64,000 nt of DNA, from the NCBI GenBank assembly GCA_947179485.1, contig OX359245.1, positions 7,545,001 through 7,609,000 of the forward strand, written 5' to 3'. This stretch comes from Allacma fusca. Taxonomy: Eukaryota; Arthropoda; Collembola; Symphypleona; Sminthuridae. Position 1 is the first letter of the stretch. The number at the start of each line of letters is the position of its first letter. The notes under the pieces are model-generated. The model saw only the letters and a program-made list of their open reading frames with translations, was not told the DNA's origin and ran no database searches. Below, one piece after another: positions 1 to 13,333 of the stretch. The position numbers and the translations under genes are program-made.

Positions 1-321
1 TGACACAGTAAGGTCAATCTAAGATCATGTGACTATTAGTGACACAGTAAGGTCAATCTGAGGTCATGTGACTATTAGTGACACAGTAAGGTCAATCTGA
101 GGTCATGTGACTATTAGTGACACAGTAAGGTCAATCTGAGGTCATGTGACTATTAGTGACACAGTAAGGTCAATCTGAGGTCATGTGACTATTAGTGACA
201 CAGTAAGGTCAATCTGAGGTCATGTGACTACTAGTGACACAGTAAGGTCAATCTGTCATGTGACTACTAGTGACACAGTAAGGTCATGTGACCTCAAATT
301 GACCTTATTGGGTCACCAATA
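1..321. repeat. 39-bp tandem satellite ending in an inverted copy
   Basis: Units start at 1, 40, 79, 118, 157, 196, 235 and 271. The first six are 39 bp, the seventh is 36 bp (it lost AGG), and the eighth is truncated. The array then turns round: about 283-321 is an inverted, slightly diverged copy, so the end can fold back on the array. Each full unit from 40 onward carries AGGTCA, five bases, AGGTCA. The array runs off the left edge, so its true length is unknown. No coding potential is seen. Confidence 0.93.
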
Positions 322-456
322 GTCTCATGACAGATTACGGTTTTAAGGGGCGCATGACCTATAATGAAACTTGGTGAGTAACTAGTAGTAAATCACCTAT
401 GATTGACTTTATTGGCGCATTAATGGTCACATGACACTAGAATGACATACTCAATG
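322..456. repeat. Degenerate satellite-like flank
   Basis: This short stretch holds decayed fragments resembling the 39-bp satellite, for example a TTGACTTTATTGG piece and a GGTCACATGAC piece. It ends with the target duplication of the next element (449-456). Nothing else is visible. Confidence 0.5.
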
Positions 457-828
457 CAGGGGTCGGATTTTTGTAGGAAGACGGGAAGATTCTTCCCAGG
501 GAGAAAATATTTCTGGTAGGGAAAATCTCAAAGGGAAGGGATTTATTTTTACGAACAGGGATTTTTAAAATTGTTGACCTTTTTTTGGCAGGGATTTTCA
601 AATTTGTTGACGTGTTTCAGGGAAATTTGTTAAGCAAACAGGGATTTTTGGCTTGATTAGCCTAATTTGGGAGAGGTTTTCACGTCTTGTAAGGGATTTT
701 GAAAATAATTGACCTTTTTATCAGCAGGGATTTTTGAAATCGTTGAGGACCTACCAGCAGGGAGATAATAGTCAGTAGGGAAATTCAGAAATGATCTTCC
801 AGGGAGATTTACAAAAATCCGACCCCTG
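457..828. mobile_element. hAT-type MITE with perfect 8-bp target duplication
   Basis: The element is 372 bp long. Its ends are inverted copies beginning CAGGGGTCGGATTTTTGTA, and it is flanked on both sides by ACTCAATG (449-456 and 829-836). A CAGGG-type terminus with an 8-bp duplication is the hAT signature. The inside is made of diverged repeats of a CAGGGATTTTTGAAATTGTTGACC-like phrase, which resembles the terminus itself. It has no ORF, so it must have moved with a transposase supplied in trans. The relative is inferred from structure only. Confidence 0.9.
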
Positions 829-836
829 ACTCAATG

Positions 837-1169
837 TAAGTGTATATTTTATATGGGCGATAGTAGGCGAATCTACCAATAATTAGTCAATGCCCAGTTT
901 TTGTGCTTTGACGTGTTTTTTCACGATTCCAATTACACAAATCAATTCCTATGTGCTCTAGAAATCTATTACAACAATCACTTTAGTAAATTTCTAGCGT
1001 CTCTAGAACCTTGAAACAATACAATTTGGATTGTATTGTTTTTTTCAATTCCTGTTTTGTTTTTGTTTTAGTTTTGTATCTCGAAAATGGATATTGTTTG
1101 TTTAGTTTTGTACCAAAGACAAAAACAATACAAAAGTACAAAACTAAACGAGTACAATATTACAGCACT
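837..1169. repeat. Non-coding stretch with nested inverted repeats
   Basis: A short hairpin lies at about 1014-1041 (AACAATACAA, a TTTGGA-centred loop, then TTGTATTGTT). A 13-bp perfect inverted repeat follows: GTTTAGTTTTGTA near 1098 and TACAAAACTAAAC near 1137. The pieces share the words ACAATAC and TTTTGTA, which suggests a collapsed palindromic element. An open frame across 1011-1202 consists mainly of this low-complexity sequence and is not a credible gene. Confidence 0.5.
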
Positions 1170-4100
1170 ACCTGCAGGAATGAAATAATTCATTTTGCTT
1201 AATTTGAGTTGTGGCCACAATCAGTTACCTCTCTCTCTCTAGCCTACAAAAGGGAGTGAATCATATATACTTTGATTCCCCCAACTTGTAGGAAATTGAT
1301 TTCCAGGTATTCCCAAATTTAATCCATTGACCTGGATCAAGATATGAGGTCAAGGGGATCAGGATCGTGTAGCAAATCTGTTTTCTTTAGAAGGTCAATC
1401 TCTGCATTTTATTTATTGTCACAATATATATTTTCAGAAAATTTTCATCGTAAGGAATTATATGGGCTTCCTGGGGAAGTATTTCGGGGCGTTACAAATT
1501 GTGGGCATAAACCTAAGGGATATGAAACAACGTTTGGAGACAGTCAGCGTCTGATGAAAGAAACTGAGGAGGGTCGTTCCAAAAATATTCCAAGGAAATT
1601 CGACAAATTAGAAGCAAGAAGAAAATCCTGAAAACGTACCCCACATTCCTTACTATACTAAAATAAAAAATTCCTGAACACTTCAAAATACAATTTCCTA
1701 AAACTTACAACTTCCTTCGATTTAAATTGGCTTACCATGGTACCCCTTTAAATATATTTAATTATATGTAGATCGTTAACCGATAAAAAAGTTACAAATA
1801 TACATATTACATATAACAACAATTTGTTTTTCGAAAATGTATTGTTAGAGATTCTATTTTCTACAACTAAACTAAATTTACTAATTCTAAAAGTCTAAAG
1901 TAATTACTATTTCTAGCAACTACTATTGAAAACAGTTGGAATGGTGTTACACCTCAAATATTTTCAGGGCCGCCTTTAGCACTACTTTGTATTTATATTA
2001 TTTGAAGGTTAAGGTTGAAAAGAAGTTCTTTGAAAATTAAGGATTTTAAAATAAACAAAAATTTTTGAAAGAATGTTTTTAAAAGAGAACGTTTTGGGAG
2101 GACAATTTAAAAAAAGTGACTTCCAGCAGCCCATATATGAACAATATACCGAAAAAACTTCAAAAATTTTATTGCTCCCGAATTTTTTAGAAACATATTT
2201 TGCTTTCGGGAATACTGTCCTGCGCCTCGGTCTGGTTCTGGTGGAAATTCTCTGAAATCCAAAGATAAGTGATGATCATCACCAAAACCAATACACGATA
2301 TCAATCAAAATAACGTTTCCACTGTTTTCGATAGAAATCGCCCAAACTCCAATTTGGAAAATTTTGAATGACGGAGATGAAAAGACTCCCCTAAAAAATT
2401 TTCCGAAAGGAAGTGCACAAGAAATGCACGCTTCACAATGCATTGGCCAAAGTACTGTAATATTACAATGTGCATTTGACATTTGCCTTTGGTTTGGTAT
2501 GATAGCCTTTATCATTTTGTCGTAATGGCAACATGACTTTATTTCCATACTTAAATGTAATCAAGCATCTTATTACTACTCCAGCGGCTGCACTACAGTT
2601 TTTGGGTGGATTGACGTGAGATTTATTTTGAAGACCACAGGTGTTTTAGCTTACAAATAACATTTTGCATCAGACGAGAGACATTTCAAGTGGCGTCGAA
2701 GTTAATTACATTTTCATTCTTTATCCTTCTATTCTACAAATTTTTGTTACAGTACTCCAAACATTGCCCCATAAAATAATGTATGCATAAATATAGCAGC
2801 CCAAAGATACTCAAATAAAATCGGATATTTTATTCGGAAATAATTAAATTTCGTTTTTCCGGGGTATGGCAAAAAAAAGATTTTTAAGGAATACACAAGA
2901 GCGGTAAGTTGTTGTCATGTTTAGATTGGATATTTAAAATAAAAAATTATATTAAGAATTTTTATACATTTTATTATATTAGTTTCCCATTAATATTCAC
3001 GCACTATTTCCAGTTGTGAAATCCCGACTCACAACACAGTAAATTCATTCTGACGTTGCCAATTTAGATTTCAATGTTTTATCAAATTCAACAGCTGAAA
3101 ATATTCAATTCCCCCAACGATTTAGCCAATCATTTTCCAGATTTTTCTAAATTTAATTCATTTCTGTTGCGCTAGAAAATTCTGGGCCCATGAATTAAAG
3201 ATGCGGAACAAGTTCAGGATTGTTTTTCGAAAAGGATTTTTTAAAGTAAAAAAATAAATTGTTGTAAATGTTTGCAGTAATTTTAAAATTTGCTTTCAAA
3301 CACTTTTAACACTTGTTTGTAGGAAATTTCAATTCCTTTCAGAGATGCTGTCCAACATTGAGAATTCTGTGGATGCCCTGGTAAGAGCAGAGAGAAAACA
3401 ATTCATTTTTTGGAGCAAAGTTGAGGAAAATTAATATTTCTGGTCTTGAATTTTTTTCTTGGATACAATTTATAATTAGGCAATTTAAAATAATAGTATA
3501 AAAATTTATAGTATTCTCGAATTATTAGCATGGTTGAGTCATTTAAAAATAAGTATTGTAATGGAACTACCTTGTTTAACTCTTTTGCGAGGGCTGGTAA
3601 ATTTACAGTTACATTTAATTATATGTAGACCATGATTGCCAAGTCTCATGGAAGTTAGACCTTTTTAAGCACATCGGAGAAACATGTAGCGCTTTGAAAA
3701 TTGTAGGTGAATTGTCCAGGAATAGCCTCAAGAAGATTTGTAATTTCAAAAATCCTATCAATATATCCTGCAGAATGGAAATTCTTGAGGGGAGGTATAC
3801 TCATAATATCGATATTGAAGTAATTACTCAACGTTAAATTTGTTAAATTTTTTACGTAACTTTCAAAATTCAGGAAAGTACAAGAATAAGTTTAATTCTT
3901 CCTATTACACGAGTACGAGTTTAGTAGGCACATCGCATACTTTCCATTTATTCTTGTTGTATAACCTGTTTAATTCCGTTGTATTGGCAGTTGGAATTCA
4001 TCAAAAAATTAATATCTATATACTTGGTTGGATTGAATTTTGCCAATGCTACCCTCAATGCATAGTGAACAGAAAATTGTAGAATTTCAGAATCGAGCAA

Positions 4101-5778
4101 CTTTGTAAATGTGAGCTAATCCCCAATTACAACCTAAATTTGAAGTGACGTTAAATCCTTGGTCACTTGAATTAATTAAAATGTAAGGCCCAATATTAAA
4201 AATGCGTTTACTAATAGAAGCATCTGGGTTATACAGTAGTGTTCAAATGCCAAATTTTAAATATAAGGCCGACGTCGGCGTAAAATTATTTCTTTTTCAA
4301 CATTTTCAATTCTTAGTAAATATTAATATTCAAATTTGAACCTTTTCAACGAGATAAAATATCTGCAGAACACTTTTTGGACCGCTGCATTATGAAACTA
4401 TGAGTTGGTGGCGATATAAAGAAGATGTAAAATCTGAAAGAAAATGTTTACTCCAAAGGTGAGTTAATGTCTATCTGCCAAGTTTTAAAGTTGAACTTGT
4501 CAAAAGTGTTCCGAATAAATTGCAATCCGAATTGAATAGCTTTCCAAAGCAAAACATCCTGGTGGTCGGAGAAACGTTTTGACGGTGCGATCAAAATATC
4601 TGCAGTGAAAATTGCACTTTCATTATTTTCTATAGAAATTGCCAAAACTTGAAATATAAATGAAAACCGCTCTCAAAAATCCAGCTTAAAATTTCCTACA
4701 AACTTTGAGGTAACTTTGATGATTTTGGAGATTATTGAATGATGAAGATGAGAAATGTCACTAAAGAATTCATAATAGATTTTCTCAAATAAAGCCTCAC
4801 TTCCATGTCACTGAAGAGCTCTTTAAACAATTTTCAATTCGATTTCGGAATTGGATCTCCTCGGCATGAATTTGTCAAGAAATGGGGTAACAACCTTTGT
4901 GAGGATAATACAGTCTTCAAATCTTTGTACACATTGTTTAAAATATTTAACTTATCAAAACCTAATTTTAATTTTTCTCTGGTTGTAGTGACTGAGTTTT
5001 TCGAATCATTGCCAAAAGTTCAGCTGGGACAGTATAACTGGGGAAATTATGAAAAAATAGTAGCTGACGTGGAAACTTGGAAATTTAAAACATATTTGAC
5101 TTCAATGTCTACTTAAATTCTCAACACCCATTGTTATTTAAGTCAAAAGCGCATAAATGCGTTTATAATTAGACATTGTGCAAAACACTTATTTGAGAAT
5201 AACTTTAGCATTAGACATTTCCGGAATGTATAGTTTGGAATTTAGGTCCAGTTTATATTCACTTTATTGACCTGGGTCGAGATTCGATCTCAGGGGTTAG
5301 AATCAGGAAGAGAATTCCGGTTTTATTAAGAATCCGAAGATTTTAAAAAATTTGATGATTCGGCCAGAAAATTTCCTTGAAAACGTTTATTCCAGAAAAT
5401 GATTGCCTGTCTTTTATGACAAATATGAGCATGCATCTCAATCGTGCGGAACAAATTTTAGTGAAATACATTGTCAACGGAGAAGGCTCAGAAAAGGAAG
5501 AATTATGGTGAGGATCAACAGAGGAGCTAGCCTCCATTCAAATGACATTTTTACTTAGCTTATATATTCATTCCATGTCTCCTCATTCACTTGTCAATTT
5601 TCATTAAATTTTAAAAATTTAAAAATTAACGCGAAATTCCGGATTTTCAGGTGTGACATCAATTCAGTGAGAGCTTGAACCACAACAACACTGAAAATGC
5701 ATGAAGCGGCGTGGAAGCTCGATTGTTTGTTTTTAAAATCGTTAATTAGTTAAAGCGGATTGGAAGTTATTATTTAAA

Positions 5779-6160
5779 AATCATGGCTACGCGATAATTT
5801 GAGGCATCGCGTAGGGTCGCGTCAACTATGGCTGTCAAAGTTGGTTGAATTTTGATTTTTTTTTACATAGGCAATAAACATTACGGTTGACGTAAGCAAT
5901 ATTCACAAAAACGTTCATTGAAATTGATTCAGGAGTTATAAAGATAACTGTCAACTGAAGGTAGAAATTTCAAGAATTATTTTGTCAAAACCCATCGGGT
6001 CAATTCCAACTAAATACGAACTCAGCCTTACTTTTGACGCAAGTAATAATCATAAAAAGATTCATTGAAATCGGTCCAGTAATTTTTGAGTTATCGTGCG
6101 GAAAGACACATGGACGTACGGACAAGGCTATTTTACTAAGGGGCTGACGCCACTCTAAAA
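5779..6160. repeat. Interspersed ~380-bp repeat, older than the A/B duplication
   Basis: The block begins ATCATGGCTACGCGATAATT and ends GGGGCTGACGCCACTCTAAAA. It is present in copy A and at about 62383-62770 in copy B. It is absent from a related unit at 6850-6880, where the flanking text (TTATTTAAAA then ACACTTGATTCAC) is continuous. It was therefore inserted before the A/B split. TACGCGA and TCGCGTA near the start form a short inverted pair. Flanking TAAAAA on both sides may be a target duplication. There is no coding potential, and the class is unknown. Confidence 0.65.
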
Positions 6161-7080
6161 AACACTTGATTCACTTCTTTATTTTTTCTCACTTCTTTTA
6201 TGGCATGAATAGTTTTCATTGGATTTTAAATTAAGGCTTCACGATAAAATTTTGTATATTAACCAGTAATTTTCATTTAAAATTCTGAAATATACTGCTG
6301 TATTGTAACATGCTTGATTGTCATTGGAAGTTTTTTGTTGTTACAAATCCGAAAAAGGATAATATCACAAGTTTGAAATTTTGAAATAAAATTGTGGAAT
6401 ACAAAATCTGTCCATTTCCTAGGGAACCAAGTTGCAATATATAACAAGCCCAACAAATATGCAAAATTAATTCAACTTTATTCCAGCTGTATTTCTTATA
6501 CCTAATAAATATTATTCTAATGGTAATAATGGAATGAGTCCCATTCACAGTTCTGTATCTTGAAGTAATGGCACGTGCTTTGGTGTCTTTGTTAATTGCT
6601 ACAAAGAAACCATATTTATCATACCCGAGGGGATAATTATGTTAACACCCGTTTGCGATTGATGCGAATAATACATTATTACTCTATTATTTACTATTTT
6701 CTTTATTAGCTTACAAGGGTATTCTCTGAACAAAATTATTGCACCTTCTCAACATCTGCTATTTTTATTACAGAAAATGCCTGAAGCGGCGTTGAAGCTC
6801 AATTTTTGTATTTTAAAATTGTTAATTACTGTACTGATAATTAAAGCGGATTTAATGCTATTATTTAAAAGACACTTGATTCACTTACTCATTTTTTCTC
6901 ACTTCTTTTCTGGGTTAAATAATTTTCACTGGATTTTAAATTAAGGCTTTATGATTAAGTTGTGTATATTAACCGGTAATTTTCGTTTAAAATTCTGAAA
7001 TATACTGCATTACTGCAACATGCTTGATTGTCATTGGAAGTTTTTTGTTGTTACAAATCTGAAAAAGGATAAAATGGCAA
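6161..7080. repeat. Tandem repetition inside copy A (~710-bp period)
   Basis: The phrase ACACTTGATTCACTT, followed by a run of CATTGGAAG, GTTGTTACAAATC and TTTCCTAGGGAACCAA phrases, starts near 6160 and again near 6867. The matching repeats in copy B start near 62770 and 63795 and are further apart, because about 320 bp retained there was deleted here near 6620. This is direct evidence that the base layer itself grew by tandem duplication. Open frames here are short and not shared. Confidence 0.75.
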
Positions 7081-10000
7081 GTTTGGAATTTTGAAATAAA
7101 ATTGTAATACACAGTTTGACCATTTCCTAGGGAACCAAATTGCAATATATAACAAGCCGAAAAAATAAGTAAAATAATCCTAGCTTATATGTTACACTCG
7201 CTATTTGAGTAATGTTAATCTTTGTGCCAAGTTTCAACGTTGGTGCTTCCCAATTCCTGATCTATAAAAGCACTTTCCACTGTCAAAATTGCTGGACGGA
7301 CGTGAAACTCTAAATGTTTTCAAAATGACGTATGAGCACTCGTTAATAAATTCTTATTTATATTATTTTAAGGTAATAGATATTACTGAAAAGAAGCTCT
7401 TTGAAATTAAAGCTATCACAAAATGTTTGTCAAAAACGTATTCAAGCCCGATTAACGGGATTCAACTCAATATTTATGAAGTGGCGACCAAACTTTATTT
7501 TTAGGGGCGAAGCGTTTGCTTAATTGACGTAAAAGCATAATTTTTTTAAAAGTATTTCGTATCGTTGTCCCTAACTAGGTAAAACTAGTTTAGGTATTTT
7601 CTAAGTTGAATTTGAAACTAAAGCACTAATGTTTAAATCAAAATTTTAAATAAAACTCTCAAAGGAATCCCGCTTGAACATTTGTTTTTACATTAAGCAA
7701 ACTTCAATAGAAGCAAATTATTAAAAAATTTCAAAGAATTTGCAAGAATTCATTATCATTCGTGTTATTTGACTACCAATAAAAATCCAGTTTCGAAATT
7801 TGAATTTTAAACTTTGACTCTATCCGACTAAAAAATGATCCAACCAATGAAAAGCACATCTTTCAAAAATTATTTTTTTCAAAACGTTCATTATCACTTA
7901 CTTATTTCAAATAAATTTTATTAAAATGCAATTTACTCTACACCAATAAACCCAAATTTCTAAACCTAAACAGTCTTTCAAGTTCCCGCCAGCTCGACGG
8001 GGGTCAACCGCTAGGCGTCGAGAAAAATCAATTTTCTTCATGAGTTAAGTAGACGAAGGTATTATGGCTATAACAGGTGGCTATATAGCGGATAATGGCA
8101 TGTCAAATTACGGACAAGCTAGAGAGAATTTACAGATGACATGTCAAATAATTTGCAACATTTAAAACTTCTTCCAAATTCTTAAATTAAAAAAATATTA
8201 GCTCGGATAATCTCATTGTTGGCGATTTTCTTGCAGTAGTTTGTGCGAAAATAATGCTGGTAATGTTGTGGAAAAGGAAACTATAACAACTGTTAATCTC
8301 TGTAGATGTTGGAGAAAAGATGAGAGGAAATCATTTCTACTATTATTGACAGTTCCTGTCAATTTTGTAAAGGAATACAAAAAAATACATATGTTTCTAC
8401 GGAAATGTTAATTATCATTACTTTCAACCCAATATTAGTTTCCATTAGGCCTTCTGTTTATGAGATCATTTTTAATCCAACAGAACATTCCGCCCTTTTT
8501 GGGAATCCTAGGGAGGAAATAAATGTCCCGATCCTGTCCCGAAATACTACGATGGACAATAAATTTGACAAAATATTGTCAAAACAAAAATTTTGAACCC
8601 GCTTGATTCGATAGCTTTCGATTCGTCAGTTTTAACTAAACTATGTCTTGCTATGAAGCTGTTTTATCTGTATTCTTATTATTTTGCCAGATCATCATAA
8701 GCACTATTCTTAAATATATTATGCATACTAGAGAATATACCTACGTGTGATAATATAAATGGGTATGAACAAGTCATCTTCAAGTCAACGATAAGCACTT
8801 ATTAGAATTACTTATTAAAATTAGATATAAATGCTATATACAAATATAAAGTAGCCAATTTATATATAATTTGTAATAACAATATACAATTTGACCAAAA
8901 TAATATTAAAACTTTAATAACTCACATCAAGTATTTGTCAGAAACATTTGTCCTTAGTGAGTTTTACAAAATATTTTGTGTGGCGTCGACGCTTGAATAT
9001 TTTTAAAGTTTTATTTAGACAATTACTATATTTTTCTGGAACTTGAACATTTACTCTTGAATTTTGATGACCGCGGTATCCCACGTGGCTAAAACCTATT
9101 TCGGTAATTACATTTGTCAAATAAACGATAGGCCAAAATCGGGACATTTGTAAACCATTGTTTGTATTTATCTGATACATACACAGTCCAGATGATTTTT
9201 CTAAATCCAATATTAGTTTGAGAAATTTTACAAGAAAATAACATAGATAAAGTATTTGCGTACGGGGAGAACCAGAAATTATTTAAAGCGGAGTCGAAAC
9301 TGTAGTTTAAAAAATTCTTAATTTTTTCTCACTTGTTTTGTTGCTTCAATAATTTTGACTGGATTTTAATCTACAATTTATGCTCAAAATGTTTTATTCA
9401 AAAATTGAAGCTTCACTTTAAAAAAACATTTGCACATGGCTCGATAAAATATATGACTGACCCAATTCGTAAGAAATTGCGTTCCAGCTCAACCACTCAA
9501 AACTTCGTGTTTGTTTACAATCTTTGTGGTGGCATTCTCCGGAAATTAGAAAACATTAAGATGATCTGTTTTGGAAAAACAGGCAAAAGTTTTAGTCTTA
9601 ACTTCAAGTCCTAACTTTGGAATTTTGAAACAAAAATGTACAAACACAATTCGACCGTTTCCTAAAGAGCCAACTGGGAAAATATCTCAACATTACAAAA
9701 TAATTAATAACAATGCTACATTTTTTCCTGTTAGAAGATACTTTTTTACAGTTGTGCGTTGAAAAACTGTTTTAGAATATCTTCAATATTACTTGGTCAA
9801 TTTCCCTTCAAGATAGCTAGTGTGGCGTGCAAACTCAAATATTTTCTTGCTGTATTGTTACAATTTTATCACTGGGTGTGAACTCAACTTTTGCTGAAAC
9901 AATTACTTCTAGGAGTCAATATATGTAATTATAATAAGCCAAACTTAAATTTTCCTTCAAAAATTCAGGTAACTTCAACTGCTATTTATTTGACGTCCAG

Positions 10001-13000
10001 TTTATTTGAACTCACGTCTGACATAACCTCTTACTTTGTTGGATACGGTGCCCATGAAAGGAACAGAAACTCAAAGCTCTGAATCTTTAATTTCCTCAAC
10101 TTCTTTCAACATTTGGTGAACTACAGCATTCATTCTGGGATTGTAAATTTTTGAATCTCCTCCACAATTTATATTTGTAGTTAAAGGAGTTGTGTCACAA
10201 TAATTAAAATTATATCTTCATTCATTGGTTTTCAATTGATATTGAGATTTCGTTTTCATTCAGATGATGAATTTTGTAAAACAATTTCTGATGGATCCAT
10301 TTTTATACAGATCAAAACGCATATTAATGTCCCTACCGTTACAGTAGTAGTTTTCATCCCACAAGGAGGGATTCCAATATCTTGAAAGCATAACTGGTAT
10401 TAGTCACAAAAATTAAATCATTGGCGTAGAAGTTTATGCATTGCAGCAAACGTTCATTCAGTTATCTTAAATTAGTATATATTTCGTGCAAATTTTGTTT
10501 CAAATCTTGTTTTGCATTTTGAAACTTAAGCAACTACAGTGGTGTAGAGCGTGGCGATGACGCACGTTTCAAGACACCCTGTACTTACAAGTTCAAAATT
10601 CCAAAAATACTTTCCCAAATGGCTTTTAATTTTCATAAATAGTCAAAATATATCTGGATAACATATTTGTAACGTATTAACTTTAAGGACATATGACGTG
10701 AAATCAAAATATTCAAAAAAATTTCCTTCCATCGAGTAAGTCTCACAAATATAAATTAACAATCTAAACAATCCATTTTCCATCCATCCACTTCTGACTA
10801 AAATGAAAACCCAGTTTAAAAACTGGGGTTTGGGAATAAGAACCCATAGTTTAAATAAATAAATTTTGATCATCTTAATCACTTTATTTCAAACAATTTA
10901 AAAGGTATTTAAAGTGGCCTCAAAACATCAAATCATAAAATATCATTTTTCTTGATATTTGAAGCTCCTCCTACATTGATTTTAAAATAAAATCTTTAAT
11001 TGCTGAACGAACATTACCTTAAACTTGAACAGTTTCTTAACTAAAACCTTAATTGGATTCATTTGGTTTATTTTAAATTCTCAGGGTGACCGTAATCATT
11101 TGTCCTCAGTTCGCATGAGGAAGCTATTCGTATAATACGTATATCTCCAGTTCGTAGGAAATTCAGTCTGGATTTTCTCAAATTTACTTTCAAATTTAGC
11201 TGCTCAAAAGATACAAAATCTACATTGCATTTTTTTAAAACAAGGATGAAACATAATTTGAATGGTTACTTCCAGGAGCCAATACAAGCATACTTTAACA
11301 AATCAAATCCATATTGAAATGTTCGTGGAGGATTTTGCAGGTGTCACATCAATTGAGTGGAAAATTATAGTGTAATCAATTATATTGGAACCAGCGTAAT
11401 AATTAGCGATTTAGAACATGAACTTGTTTTTACATTCAACACAATTACCGTGGTATCAGAGAAATTTCATGGAGTGGCGTTGAAGCTTAATTGTTTAATT
11501 CCTTCCATTTACAACGAAACTTTCTAAATGATCATTTATTACGGACAGAACAAGATTGTGTACATTTTCTCCTGTTACACGAATATGAGTTTAGTTGACA
11601 CATGGATTGTTCATTTAATCTTGCCGTGGAACCTCTAGAATTAATTTATGCTCATTTCCAGTTGGTTCTGATCAAAACAATATTGTTACGCTGGGTTGGA
11701 TTTTTCCAACGTTCCATTTAACGCAATTGGAACAGAAAATTTTAGAATTTCGGAATAAAGCAACTTTGTAAATCCGAGCGTATCCCCATTGCAGGCTGAA
11801 TTTTAATCACCGTAATGCCGTTGGTTAATTTGAATTTAATAAAATTCATTGCCCAAATGTTAAAAATTTGCGCAACCATACATATTTTGTATACTAACCA
11901 GTAATTTTCGTTTGAAGTTCTGAAACAAAAGTTCACATTAAAAATGTATAATTTGTAAAAAACATGACTCCTAAAATATTTCACTCAACCAAGGATATTG
12001 AGTTCAAGCTTTCTCAAATTTACTTTTGACTCAAGTCAAATTAGTTTTGAAATCAGGGGCGCCAGAGCGCGAAGAAAATTAGATGATTTGTTACCGTTAT
12101 AGAATATTTTACAATGAAATACTTTGACACCCGTTGACTGAAACGCTAACGGAGCTTTGGGGTTTGCATTTAATATAGGTTTCTGCGTTGAGGAATATGG
12201 GTATGAGTCTTAGGTACACATAACGGCGTTGAGAGAAATTCTGAGCCTGGAGTGAAATTGGGAAAGAATAATTGTAATGAGGAAAACTCATGACCAGCAC
12301 TCCTGCTAGGTTTGGTGCTCAGGAAGGAAATGCTACCAATCTGAAAATAATTAACCAGTACGTTTCTCAGTCCTTTATATCAAACACAAGAAATATTTTA
12401 CAAAATTTGAAATTATACGAGTCTAATCAACAACAATAATTGTCAGATCTGATTTATCATTGCATTTAGAACATAGGCAAAAAATAAGCAGTCGGCGTGG
12501 AAGCCAATGGGTTTTATAAATATTTCAATTCACTGTCTGAACCTATGTATATTTGTAATGACTACAAGCATTTTAAATAACAGTGTTAGAATGTAATTCT
12601 AAAAATTGCACATACTGTAACATGCGTAATTGTCATTGGAAAATATTTTGATTTGAAAAGGAATAAAACCCTAACTTTCGAATTTTGAAATAAAATAGTT
12701 TAAAACACAATTGGACCGCATTCCAAGGAAAAGAATTGGAATATTTCTGAAGACCAAGAAATAAATAAAAATATTCCTACTTTCATGCCCGCAGGATTTT
12801 TTACTAAATATTATTGTAATGGGACGAATCCCCTTTACAGTTCTGGATTTTGTGATTTTAAAGTAATGACGTCTGCTTTGGCATCCTTGTTAATTATTAG
12901 AAACGAGCCATATAAATTTATATTTTGTCTTTATTTTGAAATCTAACTTCAAAAAGTAATGTCAGGATTTCAAATTGATTAAACAATTCTGAAAATCTCC

Positions 13001-13333
13001 CACATTTTCCCTTAACTGTCCATTAAGATTTTTCAGACAGCGAACGGAAATAATTTTTTATAAATGTAAAGATTGATTTATTTATCTTGAAGTTTTCCCT
13101 AACGATTGACAATTACTTCATAAATCAACTTGTTAAATAATCTTGTCTTGCATTAATATCCAATCTTAAACAATAACGTTTTCCTTTCAGAAATTTTCTC
13201 ATTGCGTTAAAGTTAGAATCAAACACAACTGCCAATTAAGTTTTCCAATTGTCACAAAAAATGACTGGTGTGGCGTGGAAGTATAAATATTTCTCAATTG
13301 TGGTATGTTCCATGGTAAATAGAATATATGGTA
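7081..13333. repeat. Ancient diverged repeat units, no gene seen
   Basis: This stretch is non-coding AT-rich sequence made of old copies of the phrases seen in copies A and B. A block at about 7480-7740 matches 16690-16930 and 26565-26820. The block at 12590-12900 matches 6300-6620, 23770-23900 and 25640-25880. The GTGGCGT signature occurs near 9822, 11474 and 13270, with relatives near 12490. Open frames reach at most about 90 codons, and none shows a domain or survives in a second copy. Confidence 0.7.

Larger units (their letters stand above)
1170..7080. repeat. Segmental duplication copy A (paralogue of 30804-64000)
   Basis: Homology begins at ACCTGCAGGAATGAAAT, near 1168 here and near 30803 in copy B, and is still running at 7080, which pairs with the last base of the window. 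The copies differ by scattered substitutions and by large indels. Copy A keeps about 500 bp near 1570-2070 that copy B lacks. Copy B keeps about 70 bp near 31495-31560 that copy A lacks. Near 3800-4190 copy A keeps about 410 bp that copy B lost. Copy A has none of the five transposon insertions of copy B, so it shows what the empty sites look like. Open frames inside it do not keep a reading frame between the copies. I see no gene. Confidence 0.9.

Noticed and set aside
1-300. Regular repeats that might suggest a CRISPR array
   Set aside because: Units are head to tail with no unique spacers, and the rest of the window is animal DNA.
4805-5116. 103-codon frame with a similar frame at 57932-58210, which looked like a conserved small gene
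   Set aside because: Differences between the copies mostly change amino acids, one creates a stop, and a third relative near 14400 is full of stops. It is conserved because the DNA is duplicated, not because it is coding.
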